Shown here: positions 1 to 7,797 of the stretch, piece by piece
How positions within the stretch are numbered: the first letter of the stretch is position 1
Layout: every line of letters starts with the position of its first letter
DNA from: Roseomonas aerilata DSM 19363
GTDB taxonomy: Bacteria; Pseudomonadota; Alphaproteobacteria; Acetobacterales; Acetobacteraceae
Direction: 5' to 3'
NCBI RefSeq assembly: GCF_000711725.1
Contig: NZ_JONP01000002.1
Location: 1-64,000, forward strand
DNA length: 64,000 nt
Translations under genes and position numbers: made by a program
The notes under the pieces: generated by a model
The model's database searches: none
What the model saw: only the letters and a program-made list of their open reading frames with translations
What the model was told of the DNA's origin: nothing

Positions 1-91
1 CGGCATGGCTCTCGGAGCCTTCCATCACGAACTGCTGGCCGGGCTCGAAGCCCGAGTGCCAGAGGAAGCGCTGGCCCGCCGCACACGAAGC
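1..91 (-). other. Possible minus-strand coding fragment at window edge
   Basis: About 30 codons read to the window edge on the minus strand, containing the run LWHSGFEPGQQFVMEG. Nearly all third codon positions are G or C, which suggests real coding sequence. No clear start codon lies between the in-frame stop just upstream (92-94) and this run, so it may be a broken gene or the start of a short one that continues outside the window. The family is not recognised. Confidence 0.25.
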
Positions 92-457
92 TCAGTGCGC
101 ATTTTCCTCCGAGGCTGCCGGACCAGTTCGACCTGACGACCGCGCCCGGGCCGCGTTGCACGAGTCAGCCTGCAGGCGCAGCGAGCCACAGGAGAATTTT
201 GATTGGCTGACACGGACATACTCCAGGCATCCAAACTCAAGCCGGCGGTTAAGCACACTGACGGCGTCGGCCATCTCAGTCGCCCGTGCTGCGCGCGAAG
301 TGCCGGATAGGGGGCCGAAGAGGATGCCCGGCGCAAAAGGCGGGCCCCCTGGGATAGCTGAGGCCTTTCCCATCATCTTGCCCGCGAGAGGCCACAGCAT
401 CGCCTGCTTCCGGATCGATAAGCGTCGGCGGGCACGGCCGCCCATGGCGAGGACAGG
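92..457. other. Intergenic, no convincing gene
   Basis: Open frames exist on both strands but none has a ribosome site, a recognisable product or convincing codon bias. The promoter of the lipoprotein gene at 458 presumably lies here, but I could not pick out a definite -35/-10 pair. Confidence 0.4.
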
Positions 458-895
458 ATGACGCGCAGGCTCAGGAGTTTCCCCGTGCTCGCCCTCTGCG
501 CCGTTGCGCTCGTGGGCTGCGAGACGAGGACCTATGGCGGCTACGCCCCACCTTATGCGGGCCCGGCCTACCCGCCGGCGTACACCCCCCCTCTTCCTCC
601 ACCGGTGCCTTACGCATCCCCGCAGCCTCCCGGTTGGGGGTACGGTGATCCTGCTCATCCAGGCAGCAACCGCCCGGAGCCGCCGACGGTCTTTCAGGAC
701 GAGTACGGCCGCCGGGAGGAGGGTTACGTGCCAGGGGCGTCCGGCCGTGAGGAGTTCGGACGCCGCGGGGACGAGGCGCGGGACGGCAGGTGGAACTATC
801 GGCTGGAGGAACCACGGCGAGGCGACGACGGAGCCTACGGGCAGCCGGAGCAGGGCTACAGCCGGCCAGATCTTGGCGCTCCGACCTGGCGCTGA
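458..895 (+). CDS. Proline/tyrosine-rich lipoprotein
   Basis: This is a 145-residue secreted lipoprotein. The N-terminus has two arginines, a hydrophobic stretch and a lipobox LVGC with Cys21 as the predicted lipidated residue, so it should be anchored in a membrane after signal peptidase II cleavage. The first half of the mature part is rich in Pro, Tyr, Gly and Ala (YGGYAPPYAGPAYPP and similar), and the second half is charged, with many Gly, Arg, Glu and Asp. No catalytic domain is visible and low complexity makes homology hard to judge. The start is supported by an AGGA-type ribosome site (gaggacagg) directly before the ATG. It lies about 120 bases upstream of the penicillin-binding protein gene on the same strand, so an envelope role is possible but unproven. 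Confidence 0.7.
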   Translation: MTRRLRSFPVLALCAVALVGCETRTYGGYAPPYAGPAYPPAYTPPLPPPVPYASPQPPGWGYGDPAHPGSNRPEPPTVFQDEYGRREEGYVPGASGREEFGRRGDEARDGRWNYRLEEPRRGDDGAYGQPEQGYSRPDLGAPTWR

Positions 896-1013
896 TCCCG
901 CCCCCTTGCCCGAGGGGCCCAATGCGGCCGACATCACCCGGGAAGCGACAGATCCACCACGGGCCTGCCATTCTCAAGACCGTGTCCGCCAGGGGGCCAG
1001 CACAGGAGTGTCG

Positions 1014-2801
1014 ATGCCAGCGAAGGGCGCCATAGACCGGAGACAGTTCCTCGCGCTTATCGGCCTGGCCGCGGCGGCTCCACGGCCTACCGAGGCGCTG
1101 GAACTCGCTGACGTCAACGGGCTGATCACCGAGAACCGACATGACGGCGTGCGCGTCCTTAGCGCGGGGGGCGAGTTCGTCGGCGCGCGCGGGGCCTATT
1201 ACGGGCCGCCGGTGCCATTCGCTCAGCTGCCGGTCCATCTCGTCAACGCGCTCGTGGCGAGCGAGGATCGCCGGTTCTACGAGCACTGGGGGCTGGATCC
1301 GAGGTCAATGGCGCGCGCGGTCTGGTCCACCATTACGGGCCGCACCCAGGGTGGCAGCACGCTGACGCAGCAGACCATCAAGGAGATCTACCTCAGGGAG
1401 CACAGCCCGATCATCCGAAAGCTGCTTGAGGAGCCGGTGCTGGCCCCGATCCTTGAACTCAACCTGAGCAAGGAGGACATCCTGTACGTCTACCTGAACA
1501 GGGTGTTCTTCGGTGGCAGCGCCTACGGCATCGAGGCCGCTGCCCGGGTGTATTTCAACAAGTACGCGCGCAGTCTCAGCATCCTCGAGTCCGCCATGAT
1601 GGTCGGGCTGCTTCCAGCTCCCAACCGGTTCAACCCCCATCGGAACTTTCAACTGTCACGCGACCGGGGCATCCGGGTTATCGAGCAGATGGTCGAGGCG
1701 GGCTCGCTCAGCCGGACCGCGGCGGACCGTGCCAGGGGGCAGGAGGTCACGGTGACCCCGTCCCGGTCCGCCTGGGGCGGCTTCTATCCCCGCAGCGTCG
1801 GGATCGGCTGGTTCGCCCGGTGGGCCGAGAACGAGGCAAACGCCAATTCCGCACCGGCCCAGCGGAGCGGCACGCGGACCGTCACGACCACCTTGGATCT
1901 GAGGATCCAGGCTGCGGCGGAACGGCAGCTGGAAGCAGCCCTGCGTCAGCACGCGCGAACGAGGGTGATCGAGGAGGGCGCCGTCGTCGTCATGCGGTAT
2001 GACGGTGCGGTGCTCGCGCTCGTCGGCGGGCGCGATTACCGGCGGCGCGAGTGGGATCACGTCACCCAGGCCAAGCGCCAGCCAGGCTCCGTGGCCAAGC
2101 TGTTCGTGTACCTCGCAGCGCTCGGGAAAGGCGGCACGCTGGATACGAAGGTCAGCGACGCCGCTCTGACGCTGGGCGGACGAGCCGTGAGAAACTATGA
2201 CGACAAATATCTTGGTGAGATCACGCTCGCTGCCGCGCTGGAGAAGTCTTCCAATACGGCAGCGGTCCGATTAGCACTGCAGAACACCCGCGAGACGAGG
2301 GAGCTGATCAAGGTCCTGAATGTGGCGGATGAGGCCGAGGGCGAGGCTGGTGATCTTGCACTCGGAACCTATGAGGCAAGGCTCGTCGACCTCACGGCAG
2401 CCTTCGCCTCTGTCGCCAACCGCGGAAGGATGGTCATACCCTATGCCGTGCAGCGGGTTCAGGACCCGGGGGGCGCCGAACTTCTGACACGCGTGCTTCC
2501 GGCGCGATCCGAGATCAAGCAGGTCTTGGAGCCCCAGCAGGCTGAGGCCATGCGGCAGATGCTCGCCGGTGTGGTGCAGCGGGGGACCGGACGGGCTGCT
2601 GATCCAGGGTTCTGGGCCGCCGGGAAGACGGGAACCACCACAGCCAGCCGGGACGCTTGGTTCATCGGTTTCACCGAGCGTTATGTTGCGGGCGTTTGGC
2701 TTGGGAACAGCGACAGCAAGTCCATGCTCGGCGTGTCGGGCGGCGGCTTGCCTGCCCAGATCTGGCGCGCGGTGATGATCGACGCGCATCGAGGCGCGTG
2801 A
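1014..2801 (+). CDS. Class A penicillin-binding protein (PBP1-like), Tat-like leader
   Basis: A 595-residue bifunctional peptidoglycan synthase: glycosyltransferase (GT51) polymerises lipid II, transpeptidase cross-links the stem peptides. The GT51 motifs are EDRRFYEHWG (about residues 84-93, Glu84 being the likely catalytic acid) and GGSTLTQQ (113-120). The transpeptidase has SVAK (Ser359, Lys362), SSN (412-414) and KTGT (538-541). The open frame extends upstream through the lipoprotein gene, but the ATG at 1014 has an AGGAG ribosome site and starts a sensible leader. That leader, DRRQFLALIGLAAAAP, fits a twin-arginine signal, whereas most class A PBPs have an uncleaved membrane anchor. The protein is shorter than typical PBP1a (about 800 residues) and resembles compact PBP1c/monofunctional-like forms. 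All catalytic motifs are intact, so it should be active. Confidence 0.9.
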   Translation: MPAKGAIDRRQFLALIGLAAAAPRPTEALELADVNGLITENRHDGVRVLSAGGEFVGARGAYYGPPVPFAQLPVHLVNALVASEDRRFYEHWGLDPRSMARAVWSTITGRTQGGSTLTQQTIKEIYLREHSPIIRKLLEEPVLAPILELNLSKEDILYVYLNRVFFGGSAYGIEAAARVYFNKYARSLSILESAMMVGLLPAPNRFNPHRNFQLSRDRGIRVIEQMVEAGSLSRTAADRARGQEVTVTPSRSAWGGFYPRSVGIGWFARWAENEANANSAPAQRSGTRTVTTTLDLRIQAAAERQLEAALRQHARTRVIEEGAVVVMRYDGAVLALVGGRDYRRREWDHVTQAKRQPGSVAKLFVYLAALGKGGTLDTKVSDAALTLGGRAVRNYDDKYLGEITLAAALEKSSNTAAVRLALQNTRETRELIKVLNVADEAEGEAGDLALGTYEARLVDLTAAFASVANRGRMVIPYAVQRVQDPGGAELLTRVLPARSEIKQVLEPQQAEAMRQMLAGVVQRGTGRAADPGFWAAGKTGTTTASRDAWFIGFTERYVAGVWLGNSDSKSMLGVSGGGLPAQIWRAVMIDAHRGA

Positions 2802-2875
2802 TCGGGAAGAGGCCACGCGAACTCGCCCGCGCGCGTGTTGCAGGGGCCGGACTTGTGGTCCGTGCGGGCTGGATC

Positions 2876-2905
2876 CCTGAGGAGGCAACGCCTGTCCTCC
2901 TCAGG
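2876..2905. terminator. Hairpin between convergent genes
   Basis: A perfect 10-bp inverted repeat (CCTGAGGAGG at 2876-2885, CCTCCTCAGG at 2896-2905) with a 10-base loop sits between the stop of the PBP gene and the stop of the convergent molybdenum subunit gene. No T-run follows on either side, so it is a candidate bidirectional terminator or mRNA 3'-end stabiliser rather than a textbook intrinsic terminator. Confidence 0.6.
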
Positions 2906-2914
2906 AATAGGCAG

Positions 2915-5164
2915 TTATACCGTCGCGGAACCCTCAATGAGATCCTCGATCGAGATGGGGAAGCGCCGCACTCGCACGCCCGTCGCGTGCCAGACAGCGT
3001 TTGCGACCGCGCCTGCCGTGCCGGTAATGCCGATCTCGCCCACACCCTTGATACCAAGGGCGTTCACATAGGGATCTTCCTCCTCGACGAGGATCGCCTC
3101 GACCGAGGGAACATCCGCGTTGACCGGCACGCGGTACTCGGCAAGGTCGGCGTTCATCACGCGTCCGGTCCGCCGGTCCAGCAGGGCGTGCTCGTGCAGC
3201 GCGAACGAGACGCCCCAGATCATGCCGCCGTAGTATTGGCTTCGCACCAGCCGCGGGTTGATGATCCGTCCGGCAGCGAACGCGCCGACGAGCCGCGTCA
3301 CCCGAACCTGTCCGAGTTCGGGATCCACCTTCACCTCGGCAAAAACAGCGCCATGGGCGTGCGCCGCGTAGCGCTCCGCGATGGCGGCGTCGGGGACGGA
3401 GCTGCCCTGCGCCTCGATCTCAGCCAGACCGGCGCGCGCCAGGATGTCCGCGAAGCGCTCGCCGCGGCTCTCGTCATCCCGGCGCAGCAGGTGGCCGCCC
3501 CGTGCAACGACGCCGACATTGCTTGCGCCGAAGAGCGGCGAGCGCGCGTCGGTGGTCGCGAGTTCCGCCAGGCGTGCAACCACCTTCTGTCCGGCGTCGC
3601 GGATCGCGCCGCCCGCGGTCGCGGTATGCGCCGATCCGCCAGCGATACCGGCGTCGGGCAGGTCCGAGCGGCCAGAGCAGAATTCTAGCCGCTCGACGTC
3701 GAGGCCAAGGCTGTCGGCCGCGATCTGCGCGAAGGCCGTCCAGGCGCCCTGCCCCATGTCATGCGCCCCGGCCTCAACGAGGCCGCTGCCGTCCTGCCGG
3801 ATTACGGCCCGCGCCGCGCCCTGGAACATGAGCGCGGGGAAGGTCGCGGTCCCGACGCCCCAGCCGACCAGCATCCCACCCTCATCCCGCATCTGCCGCG
3901 GGAGCAACGGACGCCCCGCCCAGCCGAATTGCGCCGCCCCCTGCGCGTAGCACTCGCGCAGCGCCTTGGAGGAGAAAGGCTTGCCGGAGACAGGCTCGAC
4001 CTCCGCGTAGTTCCGCAGGCGGAACTCCAGCGGGTCCATGCCGCAGGCCTGCGCCATCTCGTCCATCGCGCTCTCCAGCGCGATGCTGCCGCTGGCCTCG
4101 CCGGGCGCGCGCATGAACCCCGGCGTCCCCGTGTCTAGCCGTACGGCCTCGTAGGTCGTTCGGACTGCTGGGGCGGCGTAGAGCGTATGGCTGACGCCGG
4201 CGGCGGGCTCGATGAAGTCGTCGAAGCGGCTTGTCGCCGTGCGGACATGGTGGTGCAGGGCCGTCAGTTCGCCGTCCACCGATGCTCCGAGGCGCAGGAC
4301 CTGCCTCGTCGGCGCGCGATGCGTAACGGGGCCGTACATCTGCCCGCGCCGTAGCACGAGCTTCACTGGTCGCCCGACGAGCCGCGCCGCCAGAATGCCC
4401 AGAACCTGCGGGCTGGTCAGCAGCTTCGACCCGAAGCCACCACCGAGGAAGGGGCTGCGGATGTGGATGCTCTCGGCCGGGATGCCGAAGAGCGCGGCGA
4501 GGCGCATCTGCGTCAGCGCGAATCCCTGGGTCGGCATGTCCAGCGAGAGCGTGTCCCCAACCCAGGCTGCGACGACGCCGTGCGGCTCCATCGCGTTGTG
4601 GAACTGCGCCGGCGTCTCATAGGTCGTCTCGATCCGCTGCGCTGCCTCGGCCAGCCCCTTCTCGACATCGCCGTGCCGCAGCTCGGCCGGAGCCCCCACG
4701 CCGACGACGGGCGGCACGAAGGCCTCGCCCTGGTCGAGCGAGACCTCGACCGGCTCCGCCTCGTAGCACGGCGCGAGCAGGGCGGCGCCCTCTGCGGCAG
4801 CCTCGAGCGTCTCCGCGATCACGACCGCAACCGGCTGGCCGGCGTAGCGCACGCGGCCGTCCTGGAGCAGGTCCATCCGGAAGGAGAAGGGTACGGACTT
4901 GTCGTCCGGGTCCATCGCCAGGGCTGGCCGGTTGGCCGGCGTCATCACCGCCACCACGCCTGGATGCGCATCGGCCGCCGCCTCGTTCAAGGAGGTCACG
5001 CGCCCACGGGCGATGGCGCTGGTCGCGACGACGGCGTGCAGCATGCCCGGCGGATGGTTATCGGCGGCGTAGCGGGCTGCGCCCGTCACCTTCAACGGGC
5101 CGTCCCGGCGCGTGATCGGCTGTCCGGCACTGGAGCCGTGCCGCACCTGAAGCACCTCAGTCAT
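2915..5164 (-). CDS. Aldehyde oxidoreductase, molybdenum cofactor-binding subunit (PaoC-like)
   Basis: A 749-residue large subunit of a xanthine dehydrogenase-family molybdenum hydroxylase, which oxidises aldehydes or N-heterocycles with water as oxygen source. It starts with the family pattern PITRRDGPLKVTGAARYAAD, has the cofactor-binding region LGGGFGSK, and near the C-terminus GVGEIGITG, whose Glu (about residue 710) is the likely catalytic base. The ATG at 5164 overlaps the end of the FAD subunit gene by 8 bases (ATGACTGA), so the two are translationally coupled. It is the last gene of a three-gene operon in the order 2Fe-2S, FAD, Mo, as in E. coli paoABC. No XdhC/PaoD-type cofactor-insertion chaperone is next to it. 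Substrate unknown. Confidence 0.92.
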   Translation of the reverse strand: MTEVLQVRHGSSAGQPITRRDGPLKVTGAARYAADNHPPGMLHAVVATSAIARGRVTSLNEAAADAHPGVVAVMTPANRPALAMDPDDKSVPFSFRMDLLQDGRVRYAGQPVAVVIAETLEAAAEGAALLAPCYEAEPVEVSLDQGEAFVPPVVGVGAPAELRHGDVEKGLAEAAQRIETTYETPAQFHNAMEPHGVVAAWVGDTLSLDMPTQGFALTQMRLAALFGIPAESIHIRSPFLGGGFGSKLLTSPQVLGILAARLVGRPVKLVLRRGQMYGPVTHRAPTRQVLRLGASVDGELTALHHHVRTATSRFDDFIEPAAGVSHTLYAAPAVRTTYEAVRLDTGTPGFMRAPGEASGSIALESAMDEMAQACGMDPLEFRLRNYAEVEPVSGKPFSSKALRECYAQGAAQFGWAGRPLLPRQMRDEGGMLVGWGVGTATFPALMFQGAARAVIRQDGSGLVEAGAHDMGQGAWTAFAQIAADSLGLDVERLEFCSGRSDLPDAGIAGGSAHTATAGGAIRDAGQKVVARLAELATTDARSPLFGASNVGVVARGGHLLRRDDESRGERFADILARAGLAEIEAQGSSVPDAAIAERYAAHAHGAVFAEVKVDPELGQVRVTRLVGAFAAGRIINPRLVRSQYYGGMIWGVSFALHEHALLDRRTGRVMNADLAEYRVPVNADVPSVEAILVEEEDPYVNALGIKGVGEIGITGTAGAVANAVWHATGVRVRRFPISIEDLIEGSATV

Positions 5165-6212
5165 GGAGACCTCCGGCAGAGGAAGCGAAGGGAGAGGCCG
5201 GCAGGGCCGGCAGCCGCGTCGGCGTACCGGAGGCGGCCAGGCTGAGGGCGCGCACGGCGATGCGTCGCGCCAGCTCGATCTTGAAGCCGTTCTCACCGGA
5301 GGGGCGGGCTTCCGCCAGCGCGAGCTCCGCTGCCCGGCGGAACGCGGCGGCGTCAGGGATCGCCCCAGCCAGGGCGATCTCGGCCGCCTCCGCCCGCCAG
5401 GGCCGAGCGGCGACGCCGCCCAGCGCCAACCGCGCCTCCACGATCCGCCCTTCCTCAACGTGCAGCCCGGCCGCGGCCGAGACCAGGGCGAAGGCATAGG
5501 AAGTCCGCTCGCGCAGCTTCACGTAGCGGGCATGGGCGGCGAAGCGGTCCGCGCCGGGTGGCAGGCGCAGCGCCACGACCAACTCGCCCGGTGCCAGCAC
5601 GCTTTCGCGTTCCGGCGTCGTGCCGGGGAGAAGGTGGAAGTTCCGCAGCGGCACCTCCCGCGCGCCATCCGACCCTTCGATCTCCACAACCGCGTCAAGC
5701 GCGACAAGCGGGACGCAGAAGTCGGAGGGGTGGGTCGCGATGCATGCGTCGCTCCAGCCGAGCACGGCATGCAGCCGGTTCTCGCCGTCCCGCGCGTCAC
5801 AGCCGCTACCGGGCTCGCGCCGGTTACAGGCGCTGTCGGGGTCCTGGAAATAGGCGCAACGTGTCCGCTGGAGGATATTGCCGCCGACCGTCGCCGCGTT
5901 GCGGAGCTGCGCCGAGGCTCCGGCAAGGAGCGCCTCCGCGACGGCGGGGAAGCGCCGGGCAAACCCCGCGTCTCGCGCGAGTGTCGCGTTGCGGACCTGC
6001 GCGCCGAGCCGCAGTCCGCCATCCGGCAGGCCCTCGATCGCGTCGAGACCCGGAAGGTGGTTCAGGTCCACGAGGCGCGCCGGTCGCGCGACGCCGATCT
6101 TCATCAGATCGATCAGGTTGGTGCCGGCGGCGAGGTATGCGCTGCCCGGCTGCGCGGCGGCTGAAAGGGCCTCGGCGATCGTCCGCGGGCGCACGTAGTC
6201 GAAGCGGTTCAT
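5157..6212 (-). CDS. Aldehyde oxidoreductase, FAD-binding subunit with 4Fe-4S loop (PaoB-like)
   Basis: A 351-residue medium subunit of the molybdenum hydroxylase that passes electrons from the iron-sulfur subunit to FAD. It begins MNRFDYVRPRTIAEAL and has the flavin-binding AAGTNLIDLMK and a second flavin segment ATVGGNILQRTRC. Shortly after comes the insertion CAYFQDPDSACNRREPGSGC, with three cysteines plus the one-letter context of PaoB/YagS-type subunits. In that subfamily the insertion carries an extra 4Fe-4S cluster absent from ordinary xanthine dehydrogenases. The start overlaps the 2Fe-2S gene stop by 4 bases (ATGA). Calling it PaoB-like rests on this cysteine pattern and gene order. 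Confidence 0.92.
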   Translation of the reverse strand: MNRFDYVRPRTIAEALSAAAQPGSAYLAAGTNLIDLMKIGVARPARLVDLNHLPGLDAIEGLPDGGLRLGAQVRNATLARDAGFARRFPAVAEALLAGASAQLRNAATVGGNILQRTRCAYFQDPDSACNRREPGSGCDARDGENRLHAVLGWSDACIATHPSDFCVPLVALDAVVEIEGSDGAREVPLRNFHLLPGTTPERESVLAPGELVVALRLPPGADRFAAHARYVKLRERTSYAFALVSAAAGLHVEEGRIVEARLALGGVAARPWRAEAAEIALAGAIPDAAAFRRAAELALAEARPSGENGFKIELARRIAVRALSLAASGTPTRLPALPASPFASSAGGLHD

Positions 6213-6706
6213 GCCGCGTCCTCCTGCCCGGCCGCGCCCATGGCTTGCGTGGCCGCAACCACGGCCTCCGTGATCCCGCGATAGGCGCCGCAGCGGCAAA
6301 GATTGCCGCTCATCCCCTCGCGCACGCGCTCCGGGTCCAGGCCGGCCTCTCCCTCGCCGATGAGGCCGACGGCGCTCATGATCTGTCCGGGCGTGCAGAA
6401 GCCGCACTGCAGCGCGTCATGCTCGATGAAGGCGGCCTGCACAGGATGGAGCGCGTCGCCCTCCGCCAACCCTTCGATGGTCAGGATCTCCGCCCCGTCA
6501 TGGCTGATGGCCAGGGCAAGGCAGGCATTCACGCGGCGCCCGTTCAGCAGGATGGTGCAGGCCCCGCACTGCCCGCGGTCGCAACCCTTCTTCGTGCCCG
6601 CCAGGTCCAGCCGCTCCCGCAGCAGGTCCAGCAGGGTGACGCGCGGATCGTCCAGCTCGACCGTTCGCGCCGCGCGGTTGATGGTGAAGGTGACCGACAT
6701 GCTCAT
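6209..6706 (-). CDS. Aldehyde oxidoreductase, 2Fe-2S subunit (PaoA-like)
   Basis: A 165-residue small subunit carrying two 2Fe-2S clusters. The plant-type ferredoxin domain has GCDRGQCGACTILLNGRRVNAC with four cysteines. The C-terminal helical domain has CGFCTPG and later NLCRCGAYRGI. Unlike E. coli PaoA there is no Tat leader: the protein starts MSMSVTFTINRAARTVELDD directly at the ferredoxin fold, so the complex is probably cytoplasmic. A second ATG two codons in (6700) could also be used. It is the first gene of the operon and lies opposite a TetR regulator with two palindromic sites in the shared promoter region. Confidence 0.93.
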   Translation of the reverse strand: MSMSVTFTINRAARTVELDDPRVTLLDLLRERLDLAGTKKGCDRGQCGACTILLNGRRVNACLALAISHDGAEILTIEGLAEGDALHPVQAAFIEHDALQCGFCTPGQIMSAVGLIGEGEAGLDPERVREGMSGNLCRCGAYRGITEAVVAATQAMGAAGQEDAA

Positions 6707-6797
6707 GCGGAGCCTCCGAAGAACGCAATTTCAGGCTAAGGTATGCGGCCGGGATCGCCGGAGCCGGGGGCTCCGGCGCGCCGCTGCGGCCACATAT

Positions 6798-6814
6798 GTG
6801 GAGGGTCCCTCCAC
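6798..6814. promoter_or_regulatory. Palindrome 1, probable TetR operator
   Basis: A perfect inverted repeat, GTGGAGGG-T-CCCTCCAC, with 8-base arms around one central base, lies between the divergent oxidoreductase operon and the TetR gene. It shares the GGAGG/CCTCC core with the neighbouring palindrome at 6826-6846, and the centres are 30 bases apart (about three helical turns). Confidence 0.65.
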
Positions 6815-6825
6815 TTGCAAGAAGA

Positions 6826-6846
6826 AAACGGAGGTATCCTCCGTTT
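6826..6846. promoter_or_regulatory. Palindrome 2, probable TetR operator
   Basis: Perfect 9-base arms AAACGGAGG and CCTCCGTTT flank the spacer TAT. Size and symmetry are typical of operators bound by TetR-family dimers. It lies 24 bases before the proposed TetR start and about 120 bases before the 2Fe-2S gene, so binding here could control both directions. Confidence 0.75.
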
Positions 6847-6870
6847 CTGTGGAGAGGGCCCGTCTCGCCG

Positions 6871-7461
6871 ATGACCGACCAGCCAAACAGCCACCAGCGC
6901 AGGCCCCGGGCCGATGCCGTCCGGAACCGCGAGCGCGTTCTGGAGGCGGCGAAGGCGGTGTTCAGCGAAGGGGGCACGGAAACAGGCCTGGAGGCCGTGG
7001 CCCGGCGCGCGGGCGTGGGCATCGGCACGCTCTACCGCCACTTCCCAACCCGCGAGGCGCTCTATGAGGCGGTATATCGACGGGAGGTGGAGCAGCTTAC
7101 GGAACTGGCCCGGCAATTCGCCGCGGAGATGCGGCCCTTGGACGGACTGCGCCGCTGGATCGAGGCCCTGGTCGATTTCGTCGCGACGAAGAAGGGCATG
7201 GTCTCCGCCCTCGCCCTGGCGGCCCACAAGCCGCCGGAGCTCATGGCCTATACCAGCAGCCAGTTGCACGAGGCGATCGGCACCCTGCTGCGCCCGGCGG
7301 CCGATGCCGGAGCTGTGCGGCACGATGTCAGCCCGGAGGATCTGCTGCGAACGGTAATCGGGATTTGCTACATGCAGGATGGGCCAGGCTGGCAGGGACA
7401 GGTGATGCGGCTGCTAGACATCTTCCTGGACGGACTACGCCTCGTCAGGAGAGATGACTAG
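6871..7461 (+). CDS. TetR/AcrR-family transcriptional regulator
   Basis: A 196-residue DNA-binding repressor. The N-terminal helix-turn-helix spans roughly residues 15-60, with RERVLEAAKAVFSEGG followed by LEAVARRAGVGIGTLYRHFP, a near-consensus TetR recognition helix. The C-terminal part is the ligand-binding and dimerisation domain. The open frame extends upstream through the palindromes, so the ATG at 6871 is preferred, although its purine-rich ribosome site (ggagagg) is rather far away. Divergence from the molybdenum oxidoreductase operon, with two matching palindromes between them, suggests it represses that operon and itself, probably releasing on an aldehyde or aromatic inducer. Confidence 0.9.
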   Translation: MTDQPNSHQRRPRADAVRNRERVLEAAKAVFSEGGTETGLEAVARRAGVGIGTLYRHFPTREALYEAVYRREVEQLTELARQFAAEMRPLDGLRRWIEALVDFVATKKGMVSALALAAHKPPELMAYTSSQLHEAIGTLLRPAADAGAVRHDVSPEDLLRTVIGICYMQDGPGWQGQVMRLLDIFLDGLRLVRRDD

Positions 7462-7797
7462 GTTCGCCGCAGCCATCGTTCTTCGGCCTCTGCTCCCAAA
7501 CTGGGCAGCGCACATGGGCGCCGGTCCAGTCTTCGGGAGCCACAGCAGAGATCACTGAGCCGTGCACGGCACCTACCCTCCGGCGCCTTCTTGAGGAGGC
7601 CTGCTCTCAGCATGCTCCGGAGGAGCCCGTTGAGCGCGACTTCAGGCTGGGTCAACAGGCGGTTCCGCTCGCCGTGCTGGGCGCTGAGCAGCAACACTGA
7701 TGAGCGGCGCCCGGGCGCGGGATGGCGACTCCCTCATCGTCAGGCGTTGAGGCAAACCCGACCGCCTGACCGCAGCAGCAACCCGACAGGGCCGTCG
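7462..7797. other. Intergenic, nothing recognised
   Basis: No frame here shows a recognisable product or a ribosome site. A minus-strand frame (7458-7697) and a plus-strand frame (7591-7878) are open, but both overlap real genes and have poor composition. Confidence 0.4.

Noticed and set aside
504-1013. Open frame extending the PBP gene upstream through the lipoprotein gene
   Set aside because: It overlaps the lipoprotein gene out of frame, and the ATG at 1014 has its own ribosome site and signal sequence.
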